Made by a program: the position numbers and the translations under genes. From positions 2,529,501 to 2,593,500 of the forward strand of contig NZ_CP079194.1 in NCBI RefSeq assembly GCF_019297855.1: DNA of 64,000 nt. The letters run 5' to 3'. The notes under the pieces were generated by a model. The model saw only the letters and a program-made list of their open reading frames with translations. It did not search any database and had not been told where the DNA came from. The first letter of the stretch is position 1, and every line of letters begins with the position of its first letter. Origin of the DNA: Gymnodinialimonas ceratoperidinii. Its GTDB lineage: Bacteria > Pseudomonadota > Alphaproteobacteria > Rhodobacterales > Rhodobacteraceae. Below are positions 42,057 to 51,632 of this stretch, one piece after another.

Positions 42057-43469
42057 ATGTCGGACGCTCAGCAAATCGTCACCCGGATCGCCCCCTCGCC
42101 CACGGGCTACATGCACATCGGCACGGCCCGTACAGCCCTGTTCAACTGGCTCTACGCCCGCGCCCGCGGCGGCCGCTTCGTGCTGCGGGTGGAGGACACC
42201 GACCGCGCCCGCTCGACGCCCGAGGCGACGCAAGCGATCCTCGACGGGCTGGACTGGCTCGGCCTCGATTACGACGGCGAGGCGATCAGCCAGTTCGAGC
42301 GCGCCGACCGCCACCGCGAAGTGGCCGAGCAAATGCTGGCCCAAGGCCACGCCTACAAATGCTTCTCCACCCAAGAGGAAATCGCCGCCTTCCGCGAGGC
42401 CGCCCGCGCCGAGGGCCGCTCCACCCTCTTCCTCTCGCCCTGGCGCGACACGCCGGAAAGCGAGCACCCCGACGCCCCCTTCGCGATCCGCCTGAAGGCC
42501 CCGCGCGAGGGCACCACGGTGATCCGCGACCGCGTGCAGGGCGATGTCACGATCCAGAACGCGACGCTCGACGACATGATCCTGCTGCGCTCGGACGGCA
42601 CGCCCACCTACATGCACGCCGTCGTGGTGGACGACCACGACATGGGCATCACTCACGTAATCCGTGGCGACGACCACCTCAACAATGCCGCGCGGCAGGT
42701 GCAAATCTTCAACGCCATGGGCTGGCCCGAGCCGGTCTGGGCCCATATCCCGCTGATCCATGGTGACGACGGCAAGAAACTCTCCAAGCGCCACGGCGCG
42801 ACCGGGGTGATGGAATATGCCGAGATGGGCATCCCCGCGTCCGCGATGCGCAACTACCTCGCGCGGCTCGGCTGGTCCCACGGCGATGACGAGCTGTTCA
42901 CCGACGAACAGGCGCTGGAATGGTTCGACCTCGACGGTATCGGCAAATCCCCCTCGCGGCTCGACATGAAGAAACTGGCCAATGTCACCGGCTGGCACAT
43001 CGCCCGGACCGAGGACGCCGATCTTGTCGCCCAGATCAACCATTTCTTAAAACTCACCGGGCAGTCTGAGCTTTCGCAGGCGCAGCAAGATGGGCTGACC
43101 CGTGCGATGTATTGCCTCAAGGATCGGGCGAAGTCTTTGCCTGATCTGCTCGATAAGGGGCGGTTTGTATTGGAGAATCGGCCATTCGACTATGATGAGA
43201 AAGCCCGCGCTGCGCTCGACCCGGTATCCCGTGGTATACTGAAGGAATTGACTGCGCAGTTGCAGAATGCTAGCTGGTCCCGTGACACGCTAGAGGGCGT
43301 CTTGAACGCCGCCGCGCAATCCCACGGATTGAAATTCGGCAAACTGGCAGGACCGCTCAGGGCGGCTCTCTCCGGGCGGACGGTATCGCCCAGTGTGTAT
43401 GATATGATGCTTGTCATTGGCCGGGACGAAACGCTCGCCCGCCTTGACGAGGCCGCCTCCCTCGCCTGA
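42057..43469 (+). CDS. gltX: glutamate--tRNA ligase
   Basis: The 470-aa class I synthetase charges tRNA-Glu, and tRNA-Gln where GatCAB is used, which fits gatB in this window. HIGH-type motif: [25 protein letters not shown]-type motif: [12 protein letters not shown]. Both are present with the alpha-helical anticodon-binding C-terminal half. The ATG at 42057 starts [18 protein letters not shown], and an in-frame start 66 nt upstream is rejected on length. Rhodobacteraceae usually carry two gltX copies; only one is visible here. Confidence 0.96.
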   Translation: MSDAQQIVTRIAPSPTGYMHIGTARTALFNWLYARARGGRFVLRVEDTDRARSTPEATQAILDGLDWLGLDYDGEAISQFERADRHREVAEQMLAQGHAYKCFSTQEEIAAFREAARAEGRSTLFLSPWRDTPESEHPDAPFAIRLKAPREGTTVIRDRVQGDVTIQNATLDDMILLRSDGTPTYMHAVVVDDHDMGITHVIRGDDHLNNAARQVQIFNAMGWPEPVWAHIPLIHGDDGKKLSKRHGATGVMEYAEMGIPASAMRNYLARLGWSHGDDELFTDEQALEWFDLDGIGKSPSRLDMKKLANVTGWHIARTEDADLVAQINHFLKLTGQSELSQAQQDGLTRAMYCLKDRAKSLPDLLDKGRFVLENRPFDYDEKARAALDPVSRGILKELTAQLQNASWSRDTLEGVLNAAAQSHGLKFGKLAGPLRAALSGRTVSPSVYDMMLVIGRDETLARLDEAASLA

Positions 43470-43596
43470 TCGCGAGGGCAGCATCAACGGGGGAAGACCG
43501 AGCGTGGATCGGACGCCCCCTACCCGTTTGGAGGCTCGCCTCCCGGACCCAATTCCCGCCGGCATCCCGCCGCGCGCGCCTTACGAAGGGACGACC

Positions 43597-44889
43597 ATGG
43601 CCGACACCAGAACCGCCACTTTGACCATCGACGGAAACTCCGTCGATCTTCCGATCCACTCGCCCACCCTCGGCCCCGATGTCGTGGACATCGGCAAGCT
43701 CTACGGCACGGCGGGTGTGTTCACCCATGATCCGGGCTTCACCTCCACCTCGGCCTGCGCCTCCTCGATCACCTTCATCGATGGCGACAAGGGCGAGCTT
43801 CTGCACCGCGGCTACCCGATCGACCAGCTGGCGTCCCAGTCACATTACCTCGAAGTGTGCTTCCTGCTGCTCTACGGCTACCTGCCCTCCGAGGCCGAGT
43901 TGGAGAAGTTCGAGACGACGATCACCCATCACACGATGCTGCACGAGCAGATGGCCAACTTCTTCCGTGGCTTCCGCCGCGACGCGCATCCCATGGCCGT
44001 GATGGTCGGCGTCGTCGGTGCCATGTCCGCCTTCTACCACGACAGCACCGACATCAACGATGAGCGCCAGCGCGAGATCGCCTCGCACCGCCTGATCGCC
44101 AAGATGCCCACGATTGCCGCCTGGGCCTACAAATACACCATCGGCCAGCCCTTCGTGTATCCGCGCAACGACCTGAGCTATGCCGCGAACTTCCTGCGCA
44201 TGTGCTTTGCGGTCCCCGCCGAGGAATATGTCGTCGACCCGATCCTCGAACGCGCCATGGACCGGATCTTCACGCTTCACGCCGATCACGAACAGAACGC
44301 CTCCACCTCCACGGTGCGCCTGGCGTCCTCTTCCGGCGCCAACCCCTTCGCCTGCATCGCCGCCGGCATCGCCTGCCTCTGGGGCCCGGCCCACGGCGGC
44401 GCCAACCAGGCCTGCCTGGAGATGCTGAAGGAAATCGGCACCGTCGACCGCATCCCCGAGTTCATTGCCCGCGCCAAGGACAAGAACGACAGCTACCGCC
44501 TGATGGGCTTCGGCCACCGCGTCTACAAGAACTTCGATCCCCGCGCGACGGTGATGAAGCAATCCGCAGACGAGGTGCTGGACCTGCTCGGCGTGGAAGA
44601 CAACCCGCTCCTGCAGGTTGCGATGGAGCTGGAAAAACAGGCCCTCGCGGATCCCTATTTCTCCGAGAAAAAGCTCTTCCCCAACGTCGACTTCTACTCC
44701 GGCATCATTCTCGAGGCGATGGGCTTCCCCACCTCGATGTTCACCCCGATCTTCGCGCTCTCGCGCACCGTGGGCTGGATTTCGCAGTGGAAAGAGCAGC
44801 TTGACGACCCGGCCCTCAAAATCGGCCGCCCGCGTCAGCTCTACACCGGCGAGAAGCAGCGCGACTACGTGGACATCAAGGACCGCTAG
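43597..44889 (+). CDS. gltA: citrate synthase (type II)
   Basis: The 430-aa enzyme condenses oxaloacetate and acetyl-CoA at the entry of the TCA cycle. Markers: the N-terminal beta-rich [19 protein letters not shown] typical of the hexameric NADH-sensitive type, GYPIDQL, catalytic His in [19 protein letters not shown] and AHGGANQA, and [14 protein letters not shown]. The start lies 127 nt after gltX; ACGAAGGGACG serves as the Shine-Dalgarno region. A clear terminator follows. Confidence 0.97.
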   Translation: MADTRTATLTIDGNSVDLPIHSPTLGPDVVDIGKLYGTAGVFTHDPGFTSTSACASSITFIDGDKGELLHRGYPIDQLASQSHYLEVCFLLLYGYLPSEAELEKFETTITHHTMLHEQMANFFRGFRRDAHPMAVMVGVVGAMSAFYHDSTDINDERQREIASHRLIAKMPTIAAWAYKYTIGQPFVYPRNDLSYAANFLRMCFAVPAEEYVVDPILERAMDRIFTLHADHEQNASTSTVRLASSSGANPFACIAAGIACLWGPAHGGANQACLEMLKEIGTVDRIPEFIARAKDKNDSYRLMGFGHRVYKNFDPRATVMKQSADEVLDLLGVEDNPLLQVAMELEKQALADPYFSEKKLFPNVDFYSGIILEAMGFPTSMFTPIFALSRTVGWISQWKEQLDDPALKIGRPRQLYTGEKQRDYVDIKDR

Positions 44890-44911
44890 ATCGCAATAGA
44901 TCACCAACGCA

Positions 44912-44939
44912 AAAGGCCGCCCCTCACCGGGCGGCCTTT
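44912..44939 (+). terminator. gltA intrinsic terminator
   Basis: AAAGGCCGCCC, a 6-nt loop, then GGGCGGCCTTT and CCTTTT, 22 nt after the gltA stop. The A/U symmetry means it could also stop transcription arriving from sufE on the other strand. Confidence 0.93.
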
Positions 44940-44996
44940 CCTTTTGCCGATCGGCATAGAACGCCACGGACGCGGCGCCATTCACCGCGCTCCCTG

Positions 44997-45019
44997 CTTC
45001 ATCTTGGCCAATACAACTC
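44997..45019 (+). repeat. dispersed 23-bp intergenic repeat, copy 4
   Basis: Identical over 23 bp to 35984-36006 (CTTCATCTTGGCCAATACAA plus CTC). It lies between the converging gltA and sufE genes. Confidence 0.75.
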
Positions 45020-45039
45020 GATCCGACGCCCGCGAAGCG

Positions 45040-45456
45040 TCACGCCGCCGCCTGCTCGGCTGCCAACAGACGTATACGCTCCACCATCGCGCGCACCCCG
45101 TTGGACCGCTGCGAAGACAGGTGCTCGTCCAACCCCAGACGCGCCAATTCCGCCGGAGCGTCCACCGCCAGAACCTCTTTCACGTCCAGTCCGCCATAGA
45201 GCGCGTGGAGCACCGCAATCAGGCCGCGCACGATGATGGCGTCGCTGTCGCCTTGGAAATCGAAAACCCGGCCCTCCACCCGTGGCAGGATCCAGACCTG
45301 CGACGCGCAGCCGTCAACCTTGGTCGCGGGCACTTTCACCGCGTCGTCCATCGGCTCCATCGCTTTGCCAAGCTCGATCACATGGCGGTAGCGCTCTTCC
45401 CAATCGTCAAGGAATTCAAAGGTTTCGGCGATTTCTTCAAAGGCTTCGCTGGCCAT
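45040..45456 (-). CDS. sufE: SufE family sulfur-acceptor protein
   Basis: The 138-aa protein carries the sulfur-accepting Cys50 in ATKVDGCASQVWILP. It starts MASEAFEEIAETFEFLDDWE and contains RYRHVIELGKAM and IVRGLIAVLHALYGG, all standard for SufE. It takes persulfide from the desulfurase SufS for Fe-S cluster assembly in the cytosol. No other suf gene is adjacent. It is divergent from the small lipoprotein gene, with about 145 nt for two promoters. Confidence 0.94.
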   Translation of the reverse strand: MASEAFEEIAETFEFLDDWEERYRHVIELGKAMEPMDDAVKVPATKVDGCASQVWILPRVEGRVFDFQGDSDAIIVRGLIAVLHALYGGLDVKEVLAVDAPAELARLGLDEHLSSQRSNGVRAMVERIRLLAAEQAAA

Positions 45457-45600
45457 GGGCGTCTCCGGCGCGTTGGTTTACACCCCTCTGAGGTAGGGTG
45501 TTCGGGGCACGTCGTAAAGAGCGTGTCCCACGGGCCGGGTTTCCAAGCCTCTCGCGATCGTTTACGCATCTTATCAAGCTATTGTCTGAGGGTTTGATCC

Positions 45601-46041
45601 ATGCTGCGCGCCATCCTTGTTGTCTCCGCCATCCTGTCGCTTGCGGCTTGTGACAGCCGGATCAATCCGTTGAACTGGTTCGGTGGCGATCGCGAGCAAC
45701 GCATCGCGGTCGATCCTGCGACCACCGAGATCATCGTCGACGGCCGCAGCCTTGTGTCCGAAGTCACGCAGCTTTCGGTCGAACAGACGACCTCGGGCGC
45801 CATCGTGCGCGCCACCGGGCTGGTGCCGCGTCACGGCTATTTCGACGCTGAACTTGTGCTGGTCGACGCCTCGCAGACCGAGCTGACCTACGAGTTCCGC
45901 GCCGCCCCGCCGCTCACTCCCTCCGCGACGGCGATCCAGCGCATCGCGGTCGGTGCCGAGCTGACCGTGGGAGAGCTCGCCGGCATCCGCGCGATCACCG
46001 TGATTGCGCAGAACAACCGCCGCTCCGTCGGGCGCCGTTAA
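45601..46041 (+). CDS. hypothetical lipoprotein (146 aa)
   Basis: The signal sequence MLRAILVVSAILSLAAC has a lipobox with Cys17. After DSRINPLNWFGG comes a beta-rich domain of about 110 residues (VIVDGRS-type strands, IVRATGLVPRHGYFDAELV). No enzyme motif. It would be anchored to the inner or outer membrane, facing the periplasm. This type of small lipoprotein is seen next to rnd in related genomes as far as I recall. Convergent with rnd (20-nt gap). Confidence 0.75.
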   Translation: MLRAILVVSAILSLAACDSRINPLNWFGGDREQRIAVDPATTEIIVDGRSLVSEVTQLSVEQTTSGAIVRATGLVPRHGYFDAELVLVDASQTELTYEFRAAPPLTPSATAIQRIAVGAELTVGELAGIRAITVIAQNNRRSVGRR

Positions 46042-46061
46042 CCTACTGATAGTGTTCCGCT

Positions 46062-47222
46062 TCAGGCGGCGACGATCTTGACCTTCTGGCCCTTGGCCGA
46101 AAGCGCGATCTCGCCGCTCAGCAGCCGCTGCGCATCCGCCCCGAAGACCTCTTTCCGCCAACCCGAGGCCCATTTGCCGTCGGTATAGCCCGAGGCGATA
46201 TCGTCCAGATCCGCGCTCGAGGCGATCAGCTTCGTCGCCACGCCCGCCTCTTCCGCCTTGGCCTTCAGCAGCACCCGCAAGAGGTCCGCCAACGCCGGGT
46301 TGAGGTTCGAACGGTCCCGACCGGCGGCAACCTTCGGCATCTCGCTGTTCGGGATCGCCATGCCACGCGCCACGGCCGCAACCAGCCCTTCGGCAATCGC
46401 GCCCTTGCGTGCATCCCGCAGCAGCAGCCGAGATTTGCTGAGGTCCGCGACCGTTTTGGGTTTGGTTCCGGCAAGCTCCAGAAGCGCGTCGTCCTTCACC
46501 ACGCGGTTGCGCGGCACGTTCTTTTCCTGCGCATAGGTCTCGCGGAACGCGGCAAGCTCGCGCGCGATGGCGACCGTGCGGCCTGAATTCGTGCGCAACT
46601 TCAAGCGCTTCCACGCATTTTCCGGATCGACGACGTAGTTCTCCGCGTCGGTCAGCTGCGCCAGTTCCTCCTGCAACCAATGGGTGCGTCCCGTGCGCTC
46701 CAGCTCCGCCGAGAGGTGCTCGTAGATCTGGCGCAAATGGGTCACGTCGCCGAGCGCATAGGACTTCTGCGCATCCGACAGCGGCCGGCGCGACCAATCC
46801 GTGAAGCGGGAGGATTTATCGAGATCGGCCTTGGCGATCTTGCGCACCAGCGTCTCGTATCCAACCTGATCGCCGAAGCCGCAGACCATCGCCGCGACTT
46901 GCGTGTCAAAGAGCGGCGCGGGCACGACGCCGCCTTCCACAAAGAAAATCTCCAGGTCCTGGCGCGCCGCGTGAAAGACCTTCACCACGTTGGGGTTGCG
47001 GAACAGATCGTAAAGCGGCTCCAGCGAGATGCCCTCGGCCAGAGGGTCGATCAAAACCGCGTCGCTCTCGTCCGAGCCGGGAAGCGCCACCTGCACCAGA
47101 CAAAGCTGTGCGAAATAGGTGCGTTCTCGTAAAAACTCAGTGTCTACAGTGACATAGGGATGCGTGGCCGCACGGGAACAATAGTCTGCGAGGGCTTGGG
47201 TCGTCGTGATTGTATGCGGCAC
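46062..47222 (-). CDS. rnd: ribonuclease D
   Basis: The 386-aa 3'-5' exoribonuclease matures tRNA and other small RNA 3' ends. The DEDD exonuclease motifs are visible: Exo I VDTEFLRERTYF, Exo II VVKVFHAARQDLEIFF, Exo III KSYALGDVTHLRQIYEHL. An HRDC-type helical domain follows. The start is uncertain: no ATG fits, and the GTG at 47222 (MPHTITTTQALADYC) gives the usual family length but has a weak Shine-Dalgarno. A longer frame upstream runs antisense into purN and is rejected. Confidence 0.9.
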   Translation of the reverse strand: MPHTITTTQALADYCSRAATHPYVTVDTEFLRERTYFAQLCLVQVALPGSDESDAVLIDPLAEGISLEPLYDLFRNPNVVKVFHAARQDLEIFFVEGGVVPAPLFDTQVAAMVCGFGDQVGYETLVRKIAKADLDKSSRFTDWSRRPLSDAQKSYALGDVTHLRQIYEHLSAELERTGRTHWLQEELAQLTDAENYVVDPENAWKRLKLRTNSGRTVAIARELAAFRETYAQEKNVPRNRVVKDDALLELAGTKPKTVADLSKSRLLLRDARKGAIAEGLVAAVARGMAIPNSEMPKVAAGRDRSNLNPALADLLRVLLKAKAEEAGVATKLIASSADLDDIASGYTDGKWASGWRKEVFGADAQRLLSGEIALSAKGQKVKIVAA

Positions 47223-47331
47223 AGGAGGGCGATCTTCATGAAGAAACAGGGTGATATTTTTGTAGATCAGTGGCGCACAGATGAAAAGCCGATGTGAAAA
47301 TTTCGCAACGGCGCAGGCGCAGGGGTCATGC

Positions 47332-47925
47332 TTACGGCAGGAACAACGGCGTGCGATCGCCCGCCGCGAACCGTTCCAGCACCGCCGGGTAGAGGCGGTG
47401 CTCCCACGGCAGTATCCGCGCGGCCAGCGTGTCCGGCGTATCGTCGGGCGCGACCGCCACCCGGGCCTGTCCAAGGATCGGGCCGTCATCAAGGGCTGCG
47501 GTCACTTCGTGGATGGTGCAACCGGCCTCGGCGTCGCCCGCCGCAATCGCGCGGGCATGGGTGTTGAGCCCCTTGTAGAGCGGCAGCAACGAAGGGTGGA
47601 TATTGAGCATCCGCCCCTCCCAGTCCGCGACGAAACCGGGCGTCAGGATACGCATGAAACCGGCAAGGCAGATGATGTCGGGCGCGTGGTCCCGCAAGAC
47701 CTCCGACAGCGCCTTTTCGAACCCGTCGCGATCCTTGCCGAACGGCTTGTGATCGACGCAAGCCGTTGCGATCCCGAGGTCTTTCGCCTTCTGAAGCCCC
47801 GCGACACCGGGCACGTTCGAGACCACGACACAGGGCCGCGCCGGGTGATCCCCGGTCATCGAATTGGCCAGCGACACCATGTTGGAGCCACTGCCCGAGA
47901 TCAGGATGGCAACCCGTTTGCTCAA
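47332..47925 (-). CDS. purN: phosphoribosylglycinamide formyltransferase
   Basis: The 197-aa protein transfers the formyl group of 10-formyl-THF to GAR in purine synthesis. Motifs: [18 protein letters not shown], the catalytic [20 protein letters not shown] and the essential Asp in [13 protein letters not shown]. The start overlaps the purM stop (ATGA at 47922-47925), so translation is coupled. rnd follows after about 110 nt. Confidence 0.96.
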   Translation of the reverse strand: MSKRVAILISGSGSNMVSLANSMTGDHPARPCVVVSNVPGVAGLQKAKDLGIATACVDHKPFGKDRDGFEKALSEVLRDHAPDIICLAGFMRILTPGFVADWEGRMLNIHPSLLPLYKGLNTHARAIAAGDAEAGCTIHEVTAALDDGPILGQARVAVAPDDTPDTLAARILPWEHRLYPAVLERFAAGDRTPLFLP

Positions 47926-48971
47926 AGAAGCGCGCCCGAGTAGCGCACGCCCTCGCCCGCCGTGACCGTGCCGATGCGGTGCACGGATTCACCGGCTTCC
48001 TGCAAGGTCCACGTCAGCCCCTCAACCGCTTCCTCCGCGACCACGAGCACCATGCCGAGGCCCGCGTTGAACGTCTTGAGAAGCTCCGCCTCCGCCAAGC
48101 CGCCTTCCTGAGCCAGCCAGCCGAAGACCGGCGGCAACGGCCATGCGTCCAGATCGATGTCGACGCCAAGCCCCTCGGGCAGAACGCGCGGGATGTTCTC
48201 GGTCAACCCGCCGCCGGTGATATGCGCCAGCGCATGGACGCCGCCCGCGCGGATCGCCGAAAGGGCGGGCTTCACGTAGAGCCGCGTCGGCGCCAGAAGC
48301 GCCTCCCCCAGGCTGGTGCTGGCAAAAGGCGCCGGCGCGTCCCAATCAAGGCCCGAACGCTCGACCACGCGGCGCACCAGCGAATAGCCATTGGAGTGAA
48401 CCCCGTCCGAGCTCAGGCCGAGCAGAACGTCCCCCTCGCTCACGCCATCGGGCAAGGTCTGCCCGCGCTCCATCGCCCCCACCGAGAACCCCGCGAGATC
48501 GAAATCTCCCGGCGCATACATGCCGGGCATCTCGGCCGTCTCGCCGCCGATCAGGGCGCAACCCGAGGCCGAGCAACCGGCCGCGATCCCTTCCACGATG
48601 CGCGCTGCGTCATCGACGTCCAGCTTGCCGGTGGCGAAATAATCAAGAAAGAACAAGGGCTCCGCACCTTGGCAAACGAGGTCGTTCACGCACATCGCCA
48701 CGAGGTCGACGCCGATCGTGTCGAAGTTTCCGGTGTCGATGGCGATCTTCAGCTTGGTGCCGACGCCGTCCGTCGCGGCCACCAGAACCGGGTCCGAATA
48801 GCCCGCCGCCTTGAGGTCGAATAGCGCGCCAAAACCGCCGAGGCCCGCCATGACGCCGGAGCGCGTCGTCGCCGCAGCGGCGGGCTTGATCCGGTCGACC
48901 AGCGCGTTGCCGGCATCAATGTCAACGCCAGCTGCCGCGTAGGTCAGCGCGTCCGGTTTCGTGTCGCTCAT
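47922..48971 (-). CDS. purM: phosphoribosylformylglycinamidine cyclo-ligase
   Basis: The 349-aa AIR synthetase cyclises FGAM with ATP. Markers: [68 protein letters not shown] and [12 protein letters not shown] [14 protein letters not shown]. The ATG at 48971 fits [15 protein letters not shown]; fifteen in-frame codons upstream are left out. Divergent from the glycosyltransferase-like gene. Confidence 0.97.
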   Translation of the reverse strand: MSDTKPDALTYAAAGVDIDAGNALVDRIKPAAAATTRSGVMAGLGGFGALFDLKAAGYSDPVLVAATDGVGTKLKIAIDTGNFDTIGVDLVAMCVNDLVCQGAEPLFFLDYFATGKLDVDDAARIVEGIAAGCSASGCALIGGETAEMPGMYAPGDFDLAGFSVGAMERGQTLPDGVSEGDVLLGLSSDGVHSNGYSLVRRVVERSGLDWDAPAPFASTSLGEALLAPTRLYVKPALSAIRAGGVHALAHITGGGLTENIPRVLPEGLGVDIDLDAWPLPPVFGWLAQEGGLAEAELLKTFNAGLGMVLVVAEEAVEGLTWTLQEAGESVHRIGTVTAGEGVRYSGALL

Positions 48972-49169
48972 GTGAAGGCCCCTTTTCGCAGACGCCGCCC
49001 AGTTACCAGCCCGCAAGGGTCCCGTCCATGCACATCAGGCGCGGCGCGCGCCAATCTTCACCGCAACAATACCGCCACAGCGCGCCCTTTGTGTCCCAAT
49101 GCGCCCAATTTTAGACAAATTCGAGCAGTAGCCGAAAGAAAAGAGAAACCAATAAGACGAGGCACCACA

Positions 49170-50120
49170 GTGACAACGCCCCCCAAGACCGAAGTTTTCT
49201 TCATCGTTGATGGTGTCAAACTCGAATCCCAAGCCACGCTTCTGGCCTCGACCCTCAAGCGTCACCTGATGCCGCATCAGAAGGCCGTGGCCTACGTCCG
49301 CGAGGATTACCGGGACGAGATGAAGGAATTCACGCTGGAGGTTCTGGAAGCCTCTGATGTCGAACTTCGCCTGATCCCGAACACCAATGGCGGTCACGCG
49401 CCCTGGCTCTCGCCCTACCCTCACGGCAACAAGATCCTCGCCGCCGCAGAGCCGCGCGACTGCGACATCTCGGTCTTTCTCGATACCGACACGGTCCTGA
49501 CGGAGCCTGTCGAGTTTTCCGATGAACTGGGCGACGGTTTGGTCGCGGCCTGTGTCTCGGATTACGCCTCTTCCACAGGCGCTGACGAGGATTGGGAGGC
49601 CTTCTACAGCGCCTTCGACATGCCCCTGCCCACGGATCGGGTGCAGCTTCTGGGGGGCCGCAAGCTGACGTCCCTGCCCTATTTTAACGCGGGCGTGATC
49701 GTGTTCCGGGAGCGGACCGACGACGGCGTATCGCTCAACTTCGGTCGCGACTGGTTGGAGACGGCCTTGCGCTTCGAGCGTGAAGTGACCCACGACTACC
49801 CGCGCCCCAACATCGACCAGTTCACCCTGCCGATCCTTGGCTACCTGCGCGGTATGCCCGTCGTGACGATGGGCCAGCACATGAATTTCAACATTCAGGG
49901 TCTGGGTAACGGCGAAGGCCAGCGTCAGACGATCGCGCATTACCACACGGCGGGCGCGCTGTGGAAACACAACGTCCACGGGCGCAGCGCGCTTGAGGCG
50001 ATGACAGACGTCCGGGGCCACAAGGCGCCCGAGATGTTCCTGGAGACCTACGGCCTCCACGCGCGGCGCAAGAACCTCAAGCACCACCTGCACGAGATGG
50101 CGCAACGCGAAGCCGCCTGA
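49170..50120 (+). CDS. glycosyltransferase-like (GT-A fold) protein of unknown substrate
   Basis: The 316-aa soluble protein starts at a GTG (49170) preceded by GACGAGG. After an N-terminal Rossmann-like half (EVFFIVDGVKLESQATLLA, KAVAYVREDYRDEM) comes DISVFLDTDTVLTEPV, a DxD-type metal/nucleotide-sugar site. LPYFNAGVIVFR and IDQFTLPILGYL follow, all arranged as in GT8-like transferases. HYHTAGALWKHN near the C-terminus could supply a metal-binding His. The acceptor is unknown; it stands alone, with no polysaccharide cluster around it. Confidence 0.7.
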   Translation: MTTPPKTEVFFIVDGVKLESQATLLASTLKRHLMPHQKAVAYVREDYRDEMKEFTLEVLEASDVELRLIPNTNGGHAPWLSPYPHGNKILAAAEPRDCDISVFLDTDTVLTEPVEFSDELGDGLVAACVSDYASSTGADEDWEAFYSAFDMPLPTDRVQLLGGRKLTSLPYFNAGVIVFRERTDDGVSLNFGRDWLETALRFEREVTHDYPRPNIDQFTLPILGYLRGMPVVTMGQHMNFNIQGLGNGEGQRQTIAHYHTAGALWKHNVHGRSALEAMTDVRGHKAPEMFLETYGLHARRKNLKHHLHEMAQREAA

Positions 50121-50192
50121 CGGGCGCGTGTCCTTGCCGCGTCAAAGACCTCTTCAAAGTGCCAAAGCGCTCTGCTAGTCCTGCGCCATCGG

Positions 50193-50269
50193 GGGCCTGT
50201 AGCTCAATTGGTTAGAGCAGAGCGCTCATAACGCTTTGGTTGCGGGTTCAAGTCCTGCCGGGCCTACCA
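50193..50269 (+). tRNA. tRNA with CAU anticodon, probably tRNA-Ile2 (lysidine-modified)
   Basis: A 77-nt cloverleaf. Acceptor GGGCCTG pairs with CGGGCCT (first pair G-U), D arm GCTC/GAGC, anticodon stem GAGCG/CGCTT with loop CTCATAA (anticodon CAT), T arm GCGGG/CCTGC, and encoded CCA. The loop flanks and the TTGGTTGC variable region resemble tRNA-Ile2, in which TilS changes C34 to lysidine to read AUA. The acceptor also differs from elongator tRNA-Met. Identity between Ile2 and Met is inference; the tRNA call itself is firm. Confidence 0.93.
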
Positions 50270-50297
50270 AAACCCCGTTTTCCCGGCCTGTTACGCC

Positions 50298-51602
50298 TCA
50301 TCGCGGCAGGGTCAGGTCCACCCGCAGCCCGCCCAGTTTTGCGCTCTCTCCAAGCGCCAGCGATCCCCCATGGCGTCGCGTGATGTCCTGGGTGATCGCG
50401 AGGCCAAGGCCCACGCCCGAGCCGAGGTTCTGGTTGCGGGCCGCGTCGAGCCGGATGAAGGGCCGCAGGGCATCTTCGCGCTGCTCTGGCGGAATGCCCG
50501 GCCCGGTATCCTCCACCGTGATCCGCAACGTCCGCTCCCGCACCGCCACCGTCACCGCCGCGCGGGTGCCATAGCGCAGTGCGTTGGACACGAGGTTCGT
50601 GACCGCCCGTTGGATCGCGAGCGGCCGCAGCATCACCTTGTCGACCGCCTCGGGCATCTCGAGGCTGACCTCCCCGCCGCCCCGGCGGGCGTTCTCCACG
50701 ACCTGCTCGATGATCGCCAAAGGATCGACGAGTTTCGGGTCGTCCAACGCGTCGCCGCGCACGAAGTCGAGGAAGGTGCCCACGAGGGTCTCCATCTCCT
50801 CTACGTCTTTGATCAAGGCGTCGCGGTCCGCGCCGTCCTCCATCATGTCCAGCGCCAGCCGCATCCGTGTCAGAGGGGTGCGCAGATCATGGGACACACC
50901 GGAAAGCATCAGCGTGCGCTGCTCCACGTAGCCTTCGATCCGGCCCCGCATGTCGAGGAAAGCCCGCCCGGCCGAGCGGACCTCCGTCGCGCCAGAGGGG
51001 TGATACTCCAGGCTCCGCCCCTTGCCGAAAGCCTCTGCGACTCCCGCAAGACGCCGGATCGGCCGCAGCTGATTGCGCAGGAAAACGTAAGCCACCAGCG
51101 TCATCAGGATCCCGGTGCCCACCATGATCACCAGCAATTGGTGCGGAGCCGCGGCCGAGGCACGGCGCCGGGTGGTGCTCAGCGCTATGGGATCACCCGC
51201 CGTTTCGACCACAGCATAGACCTGCCGCTCGTTGCTGCGCAGGTCGATCGCCTGCACGCCGGGCACGTTCTGGCGCAGGACCTCGATCACCACGACGCCT
51301 GAAAGATCGTAGAAATACCACTGATCGTCAGACATCGGACGCGGTGTCGTGATCTCGATGTCCAGGGCCGAGGCCAGCGCCTCCGCCGCCTCCGGCCCCT
51401 CCGCGTCCCACGTGTCGAGCAGGAGGTTGAAATCGAGGCTCAGCGCATTGGTAAGCTGCCGCGTCACATCCTCGAAATGGCGTTGCAGAAAGACGGAACT
51501 GACGACAAGCTGGATGGTGACCACCGGAACGATCAGGATCAGCGCCGCACGCCCGTAGAGGCTGCGGGGCAGGAAACGCTTGATCCATGCCGATGGCTTC
51601 AT
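50298..51602 (-). CDS. EnvZ-like sensor histidine kinase
   Basis: The 434-aa protein has membrane helices at about residues 20-39 and 155-176. The periplasmic sensor between them (about 110 aa) is followed by a HAMP linker, the H-box VSHDLRTPLTRMRLAL (phospho-accepting His238), the N-box NLVSNALRYG, the G1 box VEDTGPGIPPEQRED and GSGVGLGLAITQ. This matches EnvZ/OmpR-type kinases. No response regulator gene is adjacent within the window, so it is an orphan here. Confidence 0.92.
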   Translation of the reverse strand: MKPSAWIKRFLPRSLYGRAALILIVPVVTIQLVVSSVFLQRHFEDVTRQLTNALSLDFNLLLDTWDAEGPEAAEALASALDIEITTPRPMSDDQWYFYDLSGVVVIEVLRQNVPGVQAIDLRSNERQVYAVVETAGDPIALSTTRRRASAAAPHQLLVIMVGTGILMTLVAYVFLRNQLRPIRRLAGVAEAFGKGRSLEYHPSGATEVRSAGRAFLDMRGRIEGYVEQRTLMLSGVSHDLRTPLTRMRLALDMMEDGADRDALIKDVEEMETLVGTFLDFVRGDALDDPKLVDPLAIIEQVVENARRGGGEVSLEMPEAVDKVMLRPLAIQRAVTNLVSNALRYGTRAAVTVAVRERTLRITVEDTGPGIPPEQREDALRPFIRLDAARNQNLGSGVGLGLAITQDITRRHGGSLALGESAKLGGLRVDLTLPR

Positions 51603-51632
51603 GGGGCGTATCTAAGCGGGACGGGGCCAATC

